From Marthasterias glacialis (taxonomy: Eukaryota; Echinodermata; Asteroidea; Forcipulatida; Asteriidae), in NCBI GenBank assembly GCA_911728455.2, contig OU452229.1, positions 15,534,076-15,598,075 on the forward strand: a stretch of 64,000 nucleotides of DNA, written 5' to 3'. Under the pieces are notes generated by a model. That model made no database searches. It was not told the DNA's origin and saw only the letters and a program-made list of their open reading frames with translations. Positions 1 to 13,719 of this stretch are shown here, piece after piece. The position numbers and the translations under genes are program-made. Position 1 is the first letter of the stretch; every line of letters starts with the position of its first letter.

Positions 1-1403
1 ATATTTTTTCATTAAGTCTTGCATATAATATTTTCGATCAAGGTCTGTATACTGCAAGAGTCATTACTGTACACCGTCCAACAAGATTTGGGTCGGTGGC
101 TTTGTCAAGTCGGACACTTTCAGAAGAGGGAGGGCAAACGAAAGGAGCCCGTGCATGAACAACGCTAATAAGTCAGTCGGATAACAACTTGCGAGACAAC
201 AACATGGCCTCCATCCAGGTGGAAGGCGCTTATGGAGAATTTTTTTTTCAGTTGGCCGGCCCATGATAACCGGCTGGGTTTCGAGTCGCATTACTTTCGA
301 CTGATGTACCGACTCTGATTTGTCACAGCTTTCTGTTTGAAAAAAAAAATTAATGCAAGACCCACTTTGCTATATACTCCTATGCAGTGGTTCAATCGAG
401 TGTTGGCTGAAACAATAAAAGAACCCCCGAAGGAACCTGGTTTTTTAAATCGAACCAGGTTAACTGTGCAAGTCATATGGTTCGACGATTGAATACTATC
501 CAAGTCTCGAGTTTAAAGGAACAATGTATGTGCAACAACACACGTGCCTGGCGTGTCCTATCAGTCCTGGCTGGCGGCATATCATTGATAAATTAAGTTC
601 GTTTTTTTTTTACAGTTGTTGTTTGAGCGCGATCATTTAATTACACATCAGCGGAAGGGTACAAAGTCATACCATATTTTAAACAACACGTGACCCACCG
701 AGGTCGTGTCATTCATTGCCGTTGCTAGCTGTAAATGTAAGCACTGATTTATCACCCTCGAAAAGACAAACTGGCCCAAGAAAAGGCACACAATGAACCA
801 GTGTTTGTTCCAAACGATCGGGCTATACAGTCTAAAAATGAATAGGGTTGTGCTTGATAACAACAAAGTATTTGCGTCAAGAGACAACGGCAGATAGGGG
901 AGTATTCACACGCTTAGAAATATTATACATGAATTGAATTTGTGGCATGTAAATCAGTTGACAGATTAAAATCCAATAATCGAGATATGATATCCGCCTC
1001 TAATGCTGTTAAAATAGCAGGGTAATCCCGTGTTTGGAGGCAAGACAGCTATGGTTGCAAGCAATTTACGTTCTTACGGCGGTATCTAGAAAGAAATGTG
1101 TCTGTATTGCCAACACGGAGTTACTCAATTATGTAAATACTTTTGGCAACTGTGCAGAGCTATGCGGTATAATTGGGTGACCTCAAATTAAATTTGGAAG
1201 AGCAAAGCCAAGGTTTTGAGTGCCTGAAAATATGCTCGTGCTATACACAGCATATTTTTTGCACAGTGAGATATATTTTTACATATTTTTGGCGCCAAAA
1301 ACGGCGATCGTTAAATCGCTCGTGGGTGCTCTAACTATAGGAAGACAGTAGGACTTCATTAAACGGGGTAAATCAAACTTTGATGGGAGAAGGGACGACT
1401 TAC
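1..1403. other. Intron or flank downstream of exon C, no gene seen
   Basis: On the minus strand this lies immediately after the exon C splice donor, so it should be the first part of its intron 1 and run out of the window. It is AT-rich with short T and A runs. I find no long frame and nothing resembling the second half of an ANF_receptor ectodomain. A small exon could still be missed by eye. Confidence 0.5.
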
Positions 1404-2142
1404 TTCGGGCTTTCGGCATGATATCGTCCTTCATCAGATTCAAGTAATCTTTGGAGCGGAATATAACTGCGTCGAAATCCAAATGGGTAGCAGAAAAGTT
1501 TGATTCCTTTAGAAAACGGTATATGGATCCCATCGCGAAGTAACAATCTCGAACTTGATCTTCCTCTCGTCTGTACACCATGATAACACGGCTCCAATTC
1601 TGCTTCAAGAAGAAATCGTGAGCAAACTCTCCCATCTTGCGATACGGGGCCTGCGTTCTCGTGATCGTCGGGTGGTCATTGTCAAGTCGAAAGCCCCTCG
1701 CCAATGCACCACCGGTCACCATCGGCACATTTCGGTACCCTAAAAACCGACTGACCTGGCTGGTAGTGTACTCGCAGGCTGGTCCTATAAACGCATTTGC
1801 ACCTCGGTCTAACCAGTCAACCAGGGCTACGTTTAGTGCAACACCTGAATCACACTGGGTATTTCCGTACATTAAAGTCACATTGTGCTTGGGTAGGAAC
1901 TGTGGAAATCGCCTGGCCGCGATATCGATGGCCGGCCGTACCATCTGTGCGAAATAAGGAAAATTTGGCGTGATGACGTTTCTCGGGAGAGGATACTCCG
2001 GTAAGAGTACTGATATATGGAAACCGGTTTCAAGGAAGTCTGGGCTCTTCGCAGGTGCTTTACACACACTGGCCAGGTGTGTACCAACAGCCAGTGACAA
2101 CAACACGAATGTTCCAATAAAAATCTTCAAATCGATCTCCAT
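1404..2142 (-). CDS. Exon C: first coding exon of a natriuretic-peptide-receptor/guanylate-cyclase-like receptor
   Basis: Read on the minus strand from an ATG in a good context (AAGATGG), this encodes 246 full codons plus one base, then a GTAAGT donor at 1403-1398 (phase 1). Residues about 5-25 are a hydrophobic signal peptide. FHISVLLPEYP (41-51) starts the first beta strand of the ANF_receptor fold. Then come NTQC (C97), GPACEY (C123), a VP-VTGGALARGF stretch and RTQAPYRKMGEF, the counterparts of the GPGC-Y, TAGA and RAG-SY-KLGDF motifs of vertebrate NPRs. C97/C123 match the NPR amino-terminal disulfide. C200 (RDCYFAMG) matches a cysteine whose partner lies in the next exon of the family. 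Possible N-glycosylation sites are N87, N182 and N215. Later exons are not visible. It is the most diverged of the three paralogues and lies 22.9 kb from exon B. Either a first exon of its own gene or an alternative first exon. The domain call is firm; the ligand and the cyclase/kinase tail are unknown. Confidence 0.92.
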
Positions 2143-2284
2143 CTTCCTTTAACGGCGGGCGTTTCTCACCTTCCGTTTCTCCCATAAAAACTCGTCAATG
2201 CCAAGACAGAATCCCTACGTATGTCCACATGGCGCGAGTGACAAAATGACAATCGTTCGATGTGTAGTCCACAACTAGCTGAGC

Positions 2285-2325
2285 CTCACACAGTGCATCG
2301 ACGCGTCGTGTGTATATATAAACTA
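2285..2325 (-). promoter_or_regulatory. Possible TATA-type core promoter upstream of exon C
   Basis: A TATATATAAAC string at about 2313-2323 lies roughly 170 bp before the exon C ATG, so a start near 2285 would leave a leader of about 140 nt. The string also reads as a proper TATAAA-like box on the plus strand, where a GAG/GTAAGC donor-like site follows at about 2366. It could therefore serve either direction or neither. No comparable box is evident at the same distance from exons A or B. Confidence 0.25.
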
Positions 2326-3726
2326 TACGTCGCTACAGAGAATAAAAACCTGACTGATTTCTGAGGTAAGCTATTCAGCATATATCAACACCGAGAAGAG
2401 AAGTGTAATGCAGCATTGACTGGGGAGTTCAAAGTGTACATTGATATAAATTAAAATGGTGAACCAACAAAGGCCAGTTCACCTGTCCAAGAACCCGGTA
2501 GTGACGTGCGATAGTATACCGTCCTGCCAGCCTGTAAGATCACTCGGAGTGGCGTTCTATAATACAAGAGTGACTGCTGTCCAGTTCTTGTACAAAAAAA
2601 ACCCGTTACCCGAGGACAAATCACTTCAAATTGAAGCAGCGCATCAGAGATTTACAACTAAGCGCAGAAAACACGTCCATGAACATTTTACTTCAACAAC
2701 ACACGCAGGCGATTGTAGATAATAAGGCCTGGTCGTTTCGGTGCTAAACCATTGGTGGATAAGTAGTGGAAATCCTTTACCGGTGTTAAGGGAAAGTCGG
2801 GCGACATGCGCGAATTCGTCCTCCGGTGCAACCTCTTCTTGTCATCCTTATTAATGCGGGGAGGGGAACCAATGATGTCTTCGAGCCCCCGCCATAATTC
2901 ATTCAGTTTATACCTCGGTGGCCACCGGTGTGCGGCTTTTTCTTGGTAAGGCCCAAGAGTGCCGCCAACGTTGGTCGTCGACAAACAAGAACATGATGAT
3001 AGTTGACCAACTGGAGAATAATATCAGTCACTTCGCACGTGATTCGCACGGGATTGGCGCGGCGACTGTCAGCAAGTCTATAGCACCAGCACATCTCAGG
3101 CTAAACAGAGTATGGTGTTACTGCCTCTACGCCGAACGTGTAATTACAATTCGCATTCTCAATTGTAATGAAAGCTCCCGATAACTGAGCTGAGCAAATA
3201 ACAGTCCAAATCATTCCAAATGTTGTTTCTATATACTTAGTCAAAGCTGCCTTTTGGGTGAGATATGTGCTTGGACAATGCTTTAGGACTTAATGGATTT
3301 GCAGGTATTTACGCCGATTCTTTTCACAGTAATTATAGTGAAACTTGACGTTTGGGAGCACTTAGGAAGGGCCAGTCATTATTCAGTGAGTTAAAGGCTG
3401 ATAAACAGAGTTGCCTCTAAAGCAAAAGGGCAAGATTTCTTGTCGTCTTTGATTTCTATTCCGCCGTTGCAGATTCAGAAGACTGTTCATTACTCACCGA
3501 GCTATTATTTCACAACATAACAACCACACGAAAGCCCGGGTATTTATTAGAACTGTACTACAATATGCTACTGTGTTTCTTCAATTGAACTGCCAAGTTG
3601 CTCGGAATGACTACAATCTCCAATGACCGGCCCTGTTTCTCCCAGCAGCCCATATCCCTTTCCAGGGCATTTCAGCAATTTCTCTTGATGGCAGATATAG
3701 CCTTGTTATCGTTAATACATTAGAGT

Positions 3727-3772
3727 GTTTTTTTTCTCTTCTTCTTCTTCTTCTCTCTCTCTCTCTCCCTCT
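3727..3772. repeat. Pyrimidine microsatellite (T, TTC, TC)
   Basis: A T run passes into CTT units and then TC units. Simple-sequence DNA with no further feature. Confidence 0.85.
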
Positions 3773-4834
3773 ATCGTGGGTGTGTAGAATCGGGTTAAAA
3801 CAAGAGATATCACGTGCTGAGTCCCAACTGACCGATGATCTCCATGTTGACACCCGGGTTAAACTTACAATTCTACCGTACTGAAACCTCGGACAAACAT
3901 GCTGGGCATCTTGAAGAAAACGTACAATCCTAGTCTGCCAGATATTCCAACAATCCTGAGTTTGCACGGGGACAAATAATTAACCCGATAGTGTAATGAT
4001 CACCGCGCGTGATGCCGTTCCCTACCGGAGTCCAACGAGGAATGAGAATTAGTTCTACCTGAGTAGCGAAAGTGTGATTTACAGCGGCAGTTTCCGATGA
4101 AGTTTCTTATTTGGTTATATAAATTAATACACGGTCTACTCCGCCATTCGGGTTGGGGAACGGTGTAGATTGCAATTTGGCCGTCATGTTGATCGTAACT
4201 CGACCCATAACGTCCAGACATGACTCTGACGAAAGGCAACAATTCTAACACATGAATCCAATACAAATTTAAGGTTTCCACAATGTGCACAAAAGATAAT
4301 TTTTATGTGGGGGGGGGAGGGGTGTCAGACAAACAATTTTACAGTGCTTTGAAGTACATGTAGTGAAACTAAGTTGATATTCCATCCGTATGCAACTGTT
4401 CTTTTTTTTTTTTTTTTACATATAAATATATTCCATCCGGCTCGCCGTCTAAAGACACATTAACCGTTGAAACACATGAAACACAACATGATTTGATGTG
4501 AGCTCTTGTACAAAAAAAACCTCCTTTTTTTATAGCAAGGAAAATGGAAACAAGATTCACCAATCAGTGGTCTCAAGTCAGTAGAATTCAAGCCACCTTT
4601 TTTCACACCCTCTTCCAATACAGATGCTCACGCTCAAGACGACTTACGCACGTTTATTTCTCTCCGCTAGAACCTCGCTCGCACGAAAGAGGGCACACTT
4701 TAAGAAGGACGACGACGAAACAAGATCCGAGGCATCCCGCGGAATCGGCTTATATCAAAAGTGCACACAATTCATCCACTGACCTCCGCCTTTCCGCCTT
4801 GGGAAAATATCGACCATTTTTAGACAATATCTAA

Positions 4835-4864
4835 CCCCCCCCCCAAAAAAAAAAAAAAAAAAAA
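4835..4864 (-). repeat. C10-A20 homopolymer junction
   Basis: Ten C are followed directly by twenty A. On the minus strand this is a T run joined to a G run, the same arrangement seen on the plus strand at 6148-6187, 45506-45535 and 58183-58232. Confidence 0.8.
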
Positions 4865-6060
4865 TGCATAGATGATATTTAATCATGCGCCGAGGGCGAC
4901 TTATGGAACTCCCCGGAGAGAGCATTTGAAAGCCTCCAGAGACTCTGTATTGCATGTTAAGTTCCAGCGGTGAAAATAACTAGCAAACTATACATGTACT
5001 GCAATAATACGTTCGGCCTGCATTGCAAGTGTAGCCATCAAGCTTTGCCCGTAGTAATCGTAAACGATCTCGCTAATGAAATTAGTCAAGTGCACAATGG
5101 CTTCAGTCATAATAAAGCCGAACTAAAGAGATCTCTGTACAAAGTACATCGCTCAACCCTCAAGATGACTTCATTTCAACTTCCCAGGGCTTTTTTTTTT
5201 TATTCTTTTTTTTAGGTGAAGTTTTTTTGTTGTTGATCCACGCTTCCTACAGTGTTTCCTCCGGGGTGTAAGATTATTTTAATGTTAACGCATTACCCTT
5301 TATTGCTCAATCTCTATCGAAGATCTCGTGTGAATTCACCGTTTTCAATTATGTCTCTGTCTTCACACACAAGTCTAAAGCAATTTTAAGAGAGCTTTCG
5401 AAGGGCCAAAAGGGCAAAATTTGCAAAAACTATATATCTCTGTCTGTTATTTATGAGTTCATAAATTAACAACCATAGTTTTCATCAATAGTGTGAAAAG
5501 TTGATGGTACGTTCTCAAGGGAGGGAACGTGCATCATTGCTATTTGGATGGGTAAAATTAATTGCCACCTTCAGTTTTCAATAAACACACCGCGCGACAA
5601 GATAGTGAGAAAAATGTCATTAAATTTCTTGATCATGTTTGAGTTGAAAAGAAAAACGGCATATGCTCGTCGGGGACTTTCGTGCACGGTCTTATTTTGA
5701 TTGAATCAATCGGAATAAAGAAATGCTATTTTTCCCCAAATCTGACGGCATTTCAGATGGTAATCCGACTGATTGGTACGAGTTGTTCGAATTTTACAAT
5801 CAGTGAGATCTCTTTGATTTTGCTGGTAGGTACCAAGCCCTTGTGTACAAAGCAGTGTGCACTTTCTGCAACACGTCTTGTGGAATAAAACACAAAATAA
5901 ACTGTACCACAAATTAACAAGTAGCAGCATGTTCCCATATAAACAAATTAGGGACTCCAGAGATTATAAACAGTGTGACATCATCGAGTCAAGCTCTAAT
6001 GATTTAAATAATTCAATCTTTTGATACAATCGATGACAAAAATGTGAGTTAACACTAATT

Positions 6061-6143
6061 GTTATTTTTTTTTATTCATTCATTTATTTATTTGTTTATT
6101 TATTTATTTATTTATTCTATTTTTTTAAATTTTTTATTTTATC

Positions 6144-6178
<35 letters not shown>

Positions 6179-6187
6179 GGGGGGGGG
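6061..6187 (+). repeat. TTTA-type low-complexity tract ending in T30-G10
   Basis: TTTA and TTCA tetranucleotides (about 6068-6116) lead into a T run of about 30 (6148-6177), directly followed by ten G (6178-6187). No terminal repeats or duplications were found around it. Confidence 0.8.
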
Positions 6188-7508
6188 ACTGTGCCTCTTC
6201 ATCGCCTCCAACAAACAGCATAATTATTTAAAAATAGGCATGAGGTTAATTTAAAAAAAAGTAACAGGTGCACAGGTTTGCTAACGATCTGGATGTGATG
6301 GTTGTTTGTCTCGAATCTCTGGCTGTCACTAATGACATTCTCGCTGGAACCCAAATTAATTCGGAAGAAATTAAAATGTCATCAACGATGTGCACGATTG
6401 TAATTTTCGTAACTCAATCGTAACCACCCCCCAAATCGGCCCTGCGTGCTCAATTCTTCAATTAGGGTTTCCATCCACATGGGAGGGCTGATGCCCAGGA
6501 ACTCCCTTATGATTTTTCTTTTCTTGTTCTTCTTTTTTTTTTTTCCCGAACGCTGAAGTTGAAAATTAGTTTTCCTTTCTGAGGGCACCGGCCAAATCGA
6601 AAGATTTCAAATTGCATTAAAGAACATGTTAAAGATTTATACTCGCTCCTCAACGTTCCATCCAAAATAATCAAGCAGCAGGAAGTGGTGAAAAATAGGC
6701 CAATCTCATGAGGGGTCTCGCTTAAATATAAGCTGCACAAACATCAATCACACAACAACTTAAAAACAACATCCACCTCCCGCAAACAACACGCTACCAA
6801 ACAACACGCTCACATACAGTTTTAACACAAAATAATATAATAGATATAAAATTGCAAAAAAGAAGGGAAAAAAAGTACAACAACAAAACGAGAGCTAAAC
6901 ATTGCTACCCAATACATACTACTTAATGACGGCCCGAGGGCACAAATAAAAGCACTTAAGTCTGGGCTCCACACAAGCTCCGATACCATCTTTAGCCCGA
7001 TCGTATAAGTTTTAGATAACACCCAAGTAGTTCCTTGTCATTTGATTGGAGGATTGGAGGTCTAACGGCATTTATTATTCGCATCATTTAAAAGCTTACG
7101 TCATTAATTACTACCATGTCGGTTAGTCTGACATCATTACGGTATAAACGTGCCGGCTTCAAACATCATCACAAGCCCCATTGCAAAGGCATTAGTCAAC
7201 ATTATCTATAACGATTTACGCAAAAGCTATAGCTTGGTGGTATTATGTAACACACGTGTTGTTTAGACATTAAACCTTCTTAATAATGACTTCCTCTGTT
7301 TTAAGAAATATGTCTAACCGTAAAAAAAAACACACACAAAAAACAACAACAAGGGCTTCAGGTTAAATTACACACAGACGAATGCCATTTTTGGAACCGG
7401 AGGTAAGCGAAGCGTATGCGCGCACTAGCAAAGCGCGCGTATGACGTAGTGACTTTCCAAGAGGGGTGACCCTTTGCACACAATGTCACACGAAGCGACT
7501 CACGCTCA

Positions 7509-7646
7509 CAATTTTGGGAGTCAAAAGGTATAACGCCGCGTCGCCTATACGCACTACACTGAACACACAGTGTGACATTGACTTCCAAAATGGCGCAACC
7601 AAGATTATTGTGTTGATGACGTCAGGTGAGCTGGGCCAATAAAACG
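7509..7646 (+). repeat. Interspersed repeat with 16-bp inverted arms, copy 1
   Basis: Arms at 7509-7524 (core TTTTGGGAGTCAA) and 7578-7593 (core TTGACTTCCAAAA) are inverted copies. They are followed by a GCAACCAAGATT box and end in GGGCCAATAAAAC. The same order of arms, a CGCACTACAC string, the GCAACCAAGATT box and a GGGTCAATA end recurs at 49836-49987, so this is a dispersed family, probably a MITE. True ends are uncertain. Confidence 0.45.
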
Positions 7647-9117
7647 CCCTCGTTTTAGAGTAGATGCCAGAATACAATCCCGTACATCACTTTGTGCTGA
7701 TTGTTTTTCCTCCAAATGACGAAGATCTACTTGGATGTTATATAAAACAAATAATGGATGTTTTGCATTCGTGCAATGGAGAGAGACTTTTGTTGAAAGA
7801 TGGAATGTTCCATTTAGCTCGGCTTCGCCTCGTTGAATTGAACATCCTATCTTTCAACACATGAACAAATTATCACCATTGCACTCATAAACATTCATTA
7901 TTTGTATAGTGTTTCAAACAGTTTCTATGGGGCTCTTGTTTGCAACCTATAACGGCAAACTTAATGCGCGCATGACGCGAGTTAATGCTTAATACCCAAT
8001 TATTCCAAATTACACAGATGGTTGAGAACACATTAAGCATCGAGACCGATTTCCTATTTTTTTGTAGCCGCAGCCTCAAAGGCCAAGGCAGTTTTAGTTT
8101 CTCCTTGAAAAAAAAAGAGAAAACAAACTGCGCAAGGAAAAAATACTCAACTCCAATTAGATTTTGCAAAGCCAAACTGTGGGAATGTTCCCTCCACTTG
8201 GTATTTTATGTAGAAATTACTTTAATATTTTTAAGAGATAATAAACTGTTTTATGGACATTAAAACCAGGGATTCTATCTATCGGAGTAATTTAAAATAA
8301 ATACCAATCTTTAATAATGTCTTATTTGGATCTACAGAGCTCAACCACCCATATATGGTAATACTCTATTTTGATTTAATTTTCAATCAAACGTAATCTT
8401 TTTTAAACAATCCAGAGGTAGATAAAATCGGTCGTTCTTTAATTTTCCTCCAAGTTATTAATTTGAAAACCGAAATGCGTCACGATACAGATCTAGAAGA
8501 CGTGGTCAAGTTACTTCGACTTAAGAAATTTCAAAGTAAAGCAGTTCCACGGACGAGTGAAGTTTGTTCAGAATCTGCAAACGTGAAAACACGTGGAAAC
8601 ATTTCTTATCAAATAAGTATCAACTCAACAAAGGAACATCGAGAAAGAAGGCAAAATGCACAATTTGTATTTTTGGACGAGGGCTTAATTCAAAGAGTGT
8701 GAAGTTTATTTAATTTCTACAAAGCAGCCACTGTATAATTGAAAGAGCGCAAGATGTCCCATTCCCACCACAACACTCAAATCTAATTAGGATTGACTTG
8801 TTTAAATGTCATGGAAAAAAAATAGTAGAATGTTATACAAGGATTTGAATGAAGAAGAAAACATGAGCGCCAGAACACGTAACAGCAGACTGTATTAGAA
8901 CAAAAATGGTATATACATGTGGTATAAATACATAATTGTAATGCTATTATTTTAAGAAACCCGTACTATCTGTCGGAAGAGAGAACCTGTTATTCAACAT
9001 ATTCTAGAAAGCTGACGGCTTTATGTCGCCTTATCTAATTAGTTTTATATCCCATAAAAATGAACTACTAATTTCTTTCTCATCGTATTTCAAGATCCAG
9101 GCCATTGCTCTTTTGAA

Positions 9118-9147
9118 CCCCCCCCCCCCACACACACACACACACAC
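9118..9147. repeat. C12 run followed by (CA)n
   Basis: A run of C passes directly into about nine CA units. Confidence 0.85.
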
Positions 9148-10594
9148 TTCCAATTGATGAGAAGTAGTATCAACCTGACAAAATGGTTTGAATCTGGCAG
9201 CAGAATTTGTCTTGATGAGATGTTGTTTAAGCGTAGATGAAGTACTGTTTAAGTAATGTGAAGAGCAGAGCAATAAATAGTAGAGGAGTCGCCTGCGTGT
9301 ACTTCAAAAATAAACATAAGGAGGTCCGACTGTCTCACTGTCTTGCGATTTGTAGTCGTATTTACCAATTAGCAATACTGTCCCCTTTGTTTCTATTAGA
9401 CGGATACATTATTTACGCTCGGTCCATGTCACAGCGTTGTCTATGTGTGCTTGTCACTAAACATCTTATTCACTGTCATGATTTAATCATGGTTGAACGG
9501 CACACTCTCAAGTCACAGTTTAGTACAGTATATAAAATCCTGCCTATCACCTTACGCTGGTGCCCTTTAAGAGTGGTGTACGACATACATACATAATCCA
9601 TGGACAACGAAGCCAACGGATCGAGGAATCACTTATTAAGCACAAGACCTTAAAGTGACGAATCTCTCTTACTCTGTATTAACAACCGTGTTTCAACAAA
9701 ACCCTGGTTGAATTGTCGTCACTGTAAATTCACTATATGGATTTCGCCGCCTGAAAAGAACACCCGTTAGTATTGATAAAGTCATCACGAATCTCATTTT
9801 GCACTGTCGTTACTTTTCTTCATGAGAAAATAGATTTGAAAAAAAAAATAGTCTGTTCCAAGTTATCGTGTAGACGTACGCAATGACGAGCAATTACGAG
9901 AAAACACGCCATTTCAAGAGCGCATACTAGATGACGGATGACAGAAATCAAAAATGAATGCCAGCCAGTCGAATAACATCAACTATATTTATTTCAAATC
10001 ATCCTAGTATTTGTAGCGCAATTTGTGGAGGTATGTAATATTAGATCCTAGATAAACGGCAATCAAAATTGAATTACTTTAATGTATTCAGCCATGAGCA
10101 AGGCACATGTGTCGATCATATAGTCTGGCGCCATCATCTTATGGGTTCGATTGACGTCTCTGAGTCGATATAGTTACTCGTGTAATGTCTGGGTATTTAT
10201 AACCTTTACGGTAACACTCGATCTGTACTTATTGCGGTTTCCTTCAGGGATACAACATCGTGCTCTTCCTGAGGCCCCGGGCCTTAACACCACAGTCAAG
10301 TACAACACAACAGTTCATTCAAAACTATTGAAATGCGATAACGGGGTAGGAGGTTGATCGTTTAATAACATAATGCCCAGCGGCGGTGCAGAGGCCGCCC
10401 TACCGGCTCGGAGGTGTGCCGCAGCACGCGGGCCCAGGGTCCCGTATGCTGGTGGATCATCTCCCTTCAGTCACATGTACTTGAGGAACGGAACTCGTTG
10501 CGTCCGAGGGCATAACGAGAGCCTACTTCAAATTAATCATCTATGGATGCCCTTCTCTTCATGTGCGATATCTGTGATATTTAGTCGCTTATTG

Positions 10595-10595
<1 letters not shown>

Positions 10596-10640
<45 letters not shown>

Positions 10641-10641
10641 A
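10596..10641. repeat. (AAC)n microsatellite
   Basis: About fifteen uninterrupted AAC units. No open frame of interest continues through it. Confidence 0.95.
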
Positions 10642-13543
10642 TAATGCTACCTCAATTCAGTTTTCCAAGAGTACATGTTAATTAACCTAACCTGAATGCA
10701 GGACACACTTCACAGGTACTTATTTTGAGGTACTTGGTTGTATAACCAGACACTTTTTTCCTTTTTATATTTTTCGATTGCCAGTTCGAGTGCTCAGTTC
10801 CCTTGTACAGGATTGATAAAGCTGATAGTGCAGTGTCCTTACTTTGTATGATTCAATATATACATGAAGAAAAAAAACCCTGAAAATTTGGGTTCAAAAA
10901 CCGTCCACACTTTTCAGCATGAAATCACACATTTTCTCATAAATATGCAAAACTCAATTTGCACAAAACAGAAAATCCAGAAAAAGTGTCAAAATACCCC
11001 AATATTGACAATCAAAATGTGAAATTATTTTATCAGAATGAATGCAGATTGTTTCAAGTAATAAAAAATCCTATTTTATAGGCCCTTTAATTTTGATGTT
11101 TTTTTTTGTGTGTGTGTATTTTTTCAGGTTTTCAGATACAGTTTTCTCGAATATGACAGCATTACAGAGGGAAACATTTCACAGAAAAATTTGTTTAAGC
11201 ATTACCTTCAAACACAGTAAGGTTTCAGACTGAAACTACACATTATTTTATTCCTTACAAATCCTGTATAGTGCCTTCAAATATTCTATATAATTTTAAA
11301 TAACTGCAAATGTTAACGTCTAGATGTAATCGAATTTGTTTGTGTTTTTTTTTAACAACAATTAATGAAGCTTGAATTTTTGTATTTTGATTAATTTCAA
11401 GTTGGGTGCATAAAGCTTTCAAGCGGAATTGTTCATTCGCAAAATATTTTGTAACCAAACAAAGTCTCTGTAAAGTGTATCAATTTGCAAACATGACATT
11501 ACATAGGTGAGAAAGCTTATCTTGTGCATTTCTCTGTGGACTATCCTCCTTAAGTAAACAATATTTGTTGTTGCAGATAACGTAGAACATCTTCCCATCC
11601 CACGAAGTGCATCTTGTGGATAAATAACAAAGATAATGCAATATTCAAATACTGCAATATATGACTGCCTATACCGGGTTACGTTCCCCAATGAAAATTT
11701 CGTACAATGCAGTGCATTTTAATCCAATTTAATCCATATGGAGCAGTTGGTTGTTGACAAAACAGTTGTACACATGCAAGTTCATGTGCATCTTTGCCGT
11801 AGTCTTTTCAAAGATTGCCGGTAAAGCTACGTGAGAAGGAATCCTTTTCAAAACAGAAACATCGTGTTACATGAAAGCAGTGTCTACAAGATCGAAAAAG
11901 AGAATATGTACATATGACGTCGTTGATGACTCCGTGGCGTCTGTTCAACAATACTTTATAAATTCTCCATGTAAATTGTAAAAGGACATCGGTCACCGCA
12001 GGCTAATGAGACATGCCCCGTGTCAGACACAAACGACCATGTATCACTGAGTACAAATACGAATGCAATCAATTACGTTTCACGTGTCTTTGAAATAGCA
12101 AAACAGTGTTAGGATGTACTCTATCCAAACTAAATAAAGTCATGAGTGACAGAAGAATGTAGAGTTGTGACTTGAATAATAACACTGTTTAATTTCCTCT
12201 TACAATGCAGTTTCACATCTTATATACATATTGATCTTGCAGGGCGGGGGTAACGAAACACAAAAGTAAACACTTATACAAGCCATGCGTTGTTTCAATA
12301 CATAAAACAGTCGTACACTTCACTATACAGCATGAATCGCTATGAATTCAAAGGAGAAGCGAATCATATGCATCGCCCACCATTTGTTTTATTTTATTTT
12401 ATTTCACTTAAGCTTCCCAAGTTGAATCGATCACCAACCCTTTAAACACCATGTTGCCATTACCTATTAAGCGCCCCCATCCTCAGTCGCTGAAAACGGA
12501 CCCAGTCCCTTTTCGCGAATCAGCGGTCAAATATCAACAGCCCCCTCTGTTGACAAGTGAGAGAAATTATTGTTAAGGTTACGCTGTACGCTAAAGCGGC
12601 CTTGCTATTCTAATGAGCACTCTGAACGAAAACGAACCACATATTAAAGCACAGTGTAATCGATTTATTTAAATGATGCAACAGCAATACTAATTTGGAT
12701 GTCAGTGGTATCCATCACCCGAAAAGGATTGAGGTTATTCAAACTTATAACGCGCTTACACCCTTAATATTCAGTTGTCAGTCATCAACAATCCACATCT
12801 GACACCAATACTTTCAGTCGAAAGAGCCAATTAAAAACTTCCCCATCGTGCTATGGTAATAGAACATGATCCATTAAAAAGCTTGAACGCGAATTCTTCA
12901 CACATTGCAAATAAAACCTTGGAAATAATGGATTCTACAGTTCAAACTGTCAGTTGTCTCGTTAAACAAGTCTCTCGTCAGTTAGGAATGTTCCAATGAA
13001 GCCCATGCATAGAAATCAAACAAAACATAAAGCCAACTAACGTGTTAGAAATCATCACGGAGTTATTACAGACTGGCTGCCCACTCAACTAATTCCAATA
13101 ATTACCCCCTCCCTCCCCCCCCCCCCCCCCCCAGTAGAACCGAGTGCTACCGGGACAGTCCAATCCCATTCCCTAGCAGATGTCTTCGATGGATTCTGGA
13201 GCAGTTTTGGGGAAATTGTTATTTGTACACAGGAGGTACCAAGTTTTGACGGGACTTCACGCCAGATCGTATCCAAATGTTAAAAAAGGGCGTGGTTGGG
13301 TCTAGGCTTATGGAAGACTTCTAGATAAGAAATAACCAAGTGTACGTTAGAAAGTACGTTGAATCATAATATGCATGTAGAACTAAGGTTGAGTGAACAA
13401 ACTCCCCAATTTACATTATTATAATATTATTTCATAATTTAAACTTGATTTTAACATACAGCAAGGACCTACCTTGCTCTGTGATTTAAATAAGATTTTA
13501 ACGACTCATTGGTCTTCCAATACCATAGGTCAGCTTAGTTTGG

Positions 13544-13588
13544 TGTTTGTTTGTTTGTTTGTTTTTGTTTTTGTTTTTTTGTTTTTTT
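13544..13588. repeat. (GTTT)n low-complexity tract
   Basis: GTTT units drift into GTTTTT and longer T runs. Confidence 0.85.
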
Positions 13589-13719
13589 AAACACACGGGT
13601 GAATTTATTGATGAATAATATTGTGTTATTTCCTGCATGGGGTTGTGTCCTAGTGTTATTAATACACATCTGCTGGATCATCTTGTGGCCCTGGGATTGA
13701 AGGAAAAACAAGACCTAGA

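Larger units (their letters stand above)
2326..13719. other. Non-coding spacer between exons B and C, right-to-left far part
   Basis: About 11 kb with no convincing gene. Open frames of up to 118 codons are present but have no family resemblance, often start at TTG or GTG, and overlap on both strands. The stretch contains the simple repeats and the interspersed repeat listed separately, and a short GC-rich patch at about 10371-10460 of unknown meaning. If exon B belongs to a gene of its own, its later exons should lie in this or the next two spacers. I could not recognise any. Confidence 0.5.

Noticed and set aside
2456-2722. 88-codon plus-strand frame with an ATG in good context, divergent from exon C
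   Set aside because: No signal, domain or splice context, and overlapping frames of similar length exist nearby.
8397-8702. About 100-codon plus-strand frame of protein-like composition
   Set aside because: No domain recognised, length within chance, and no strong splice signals.
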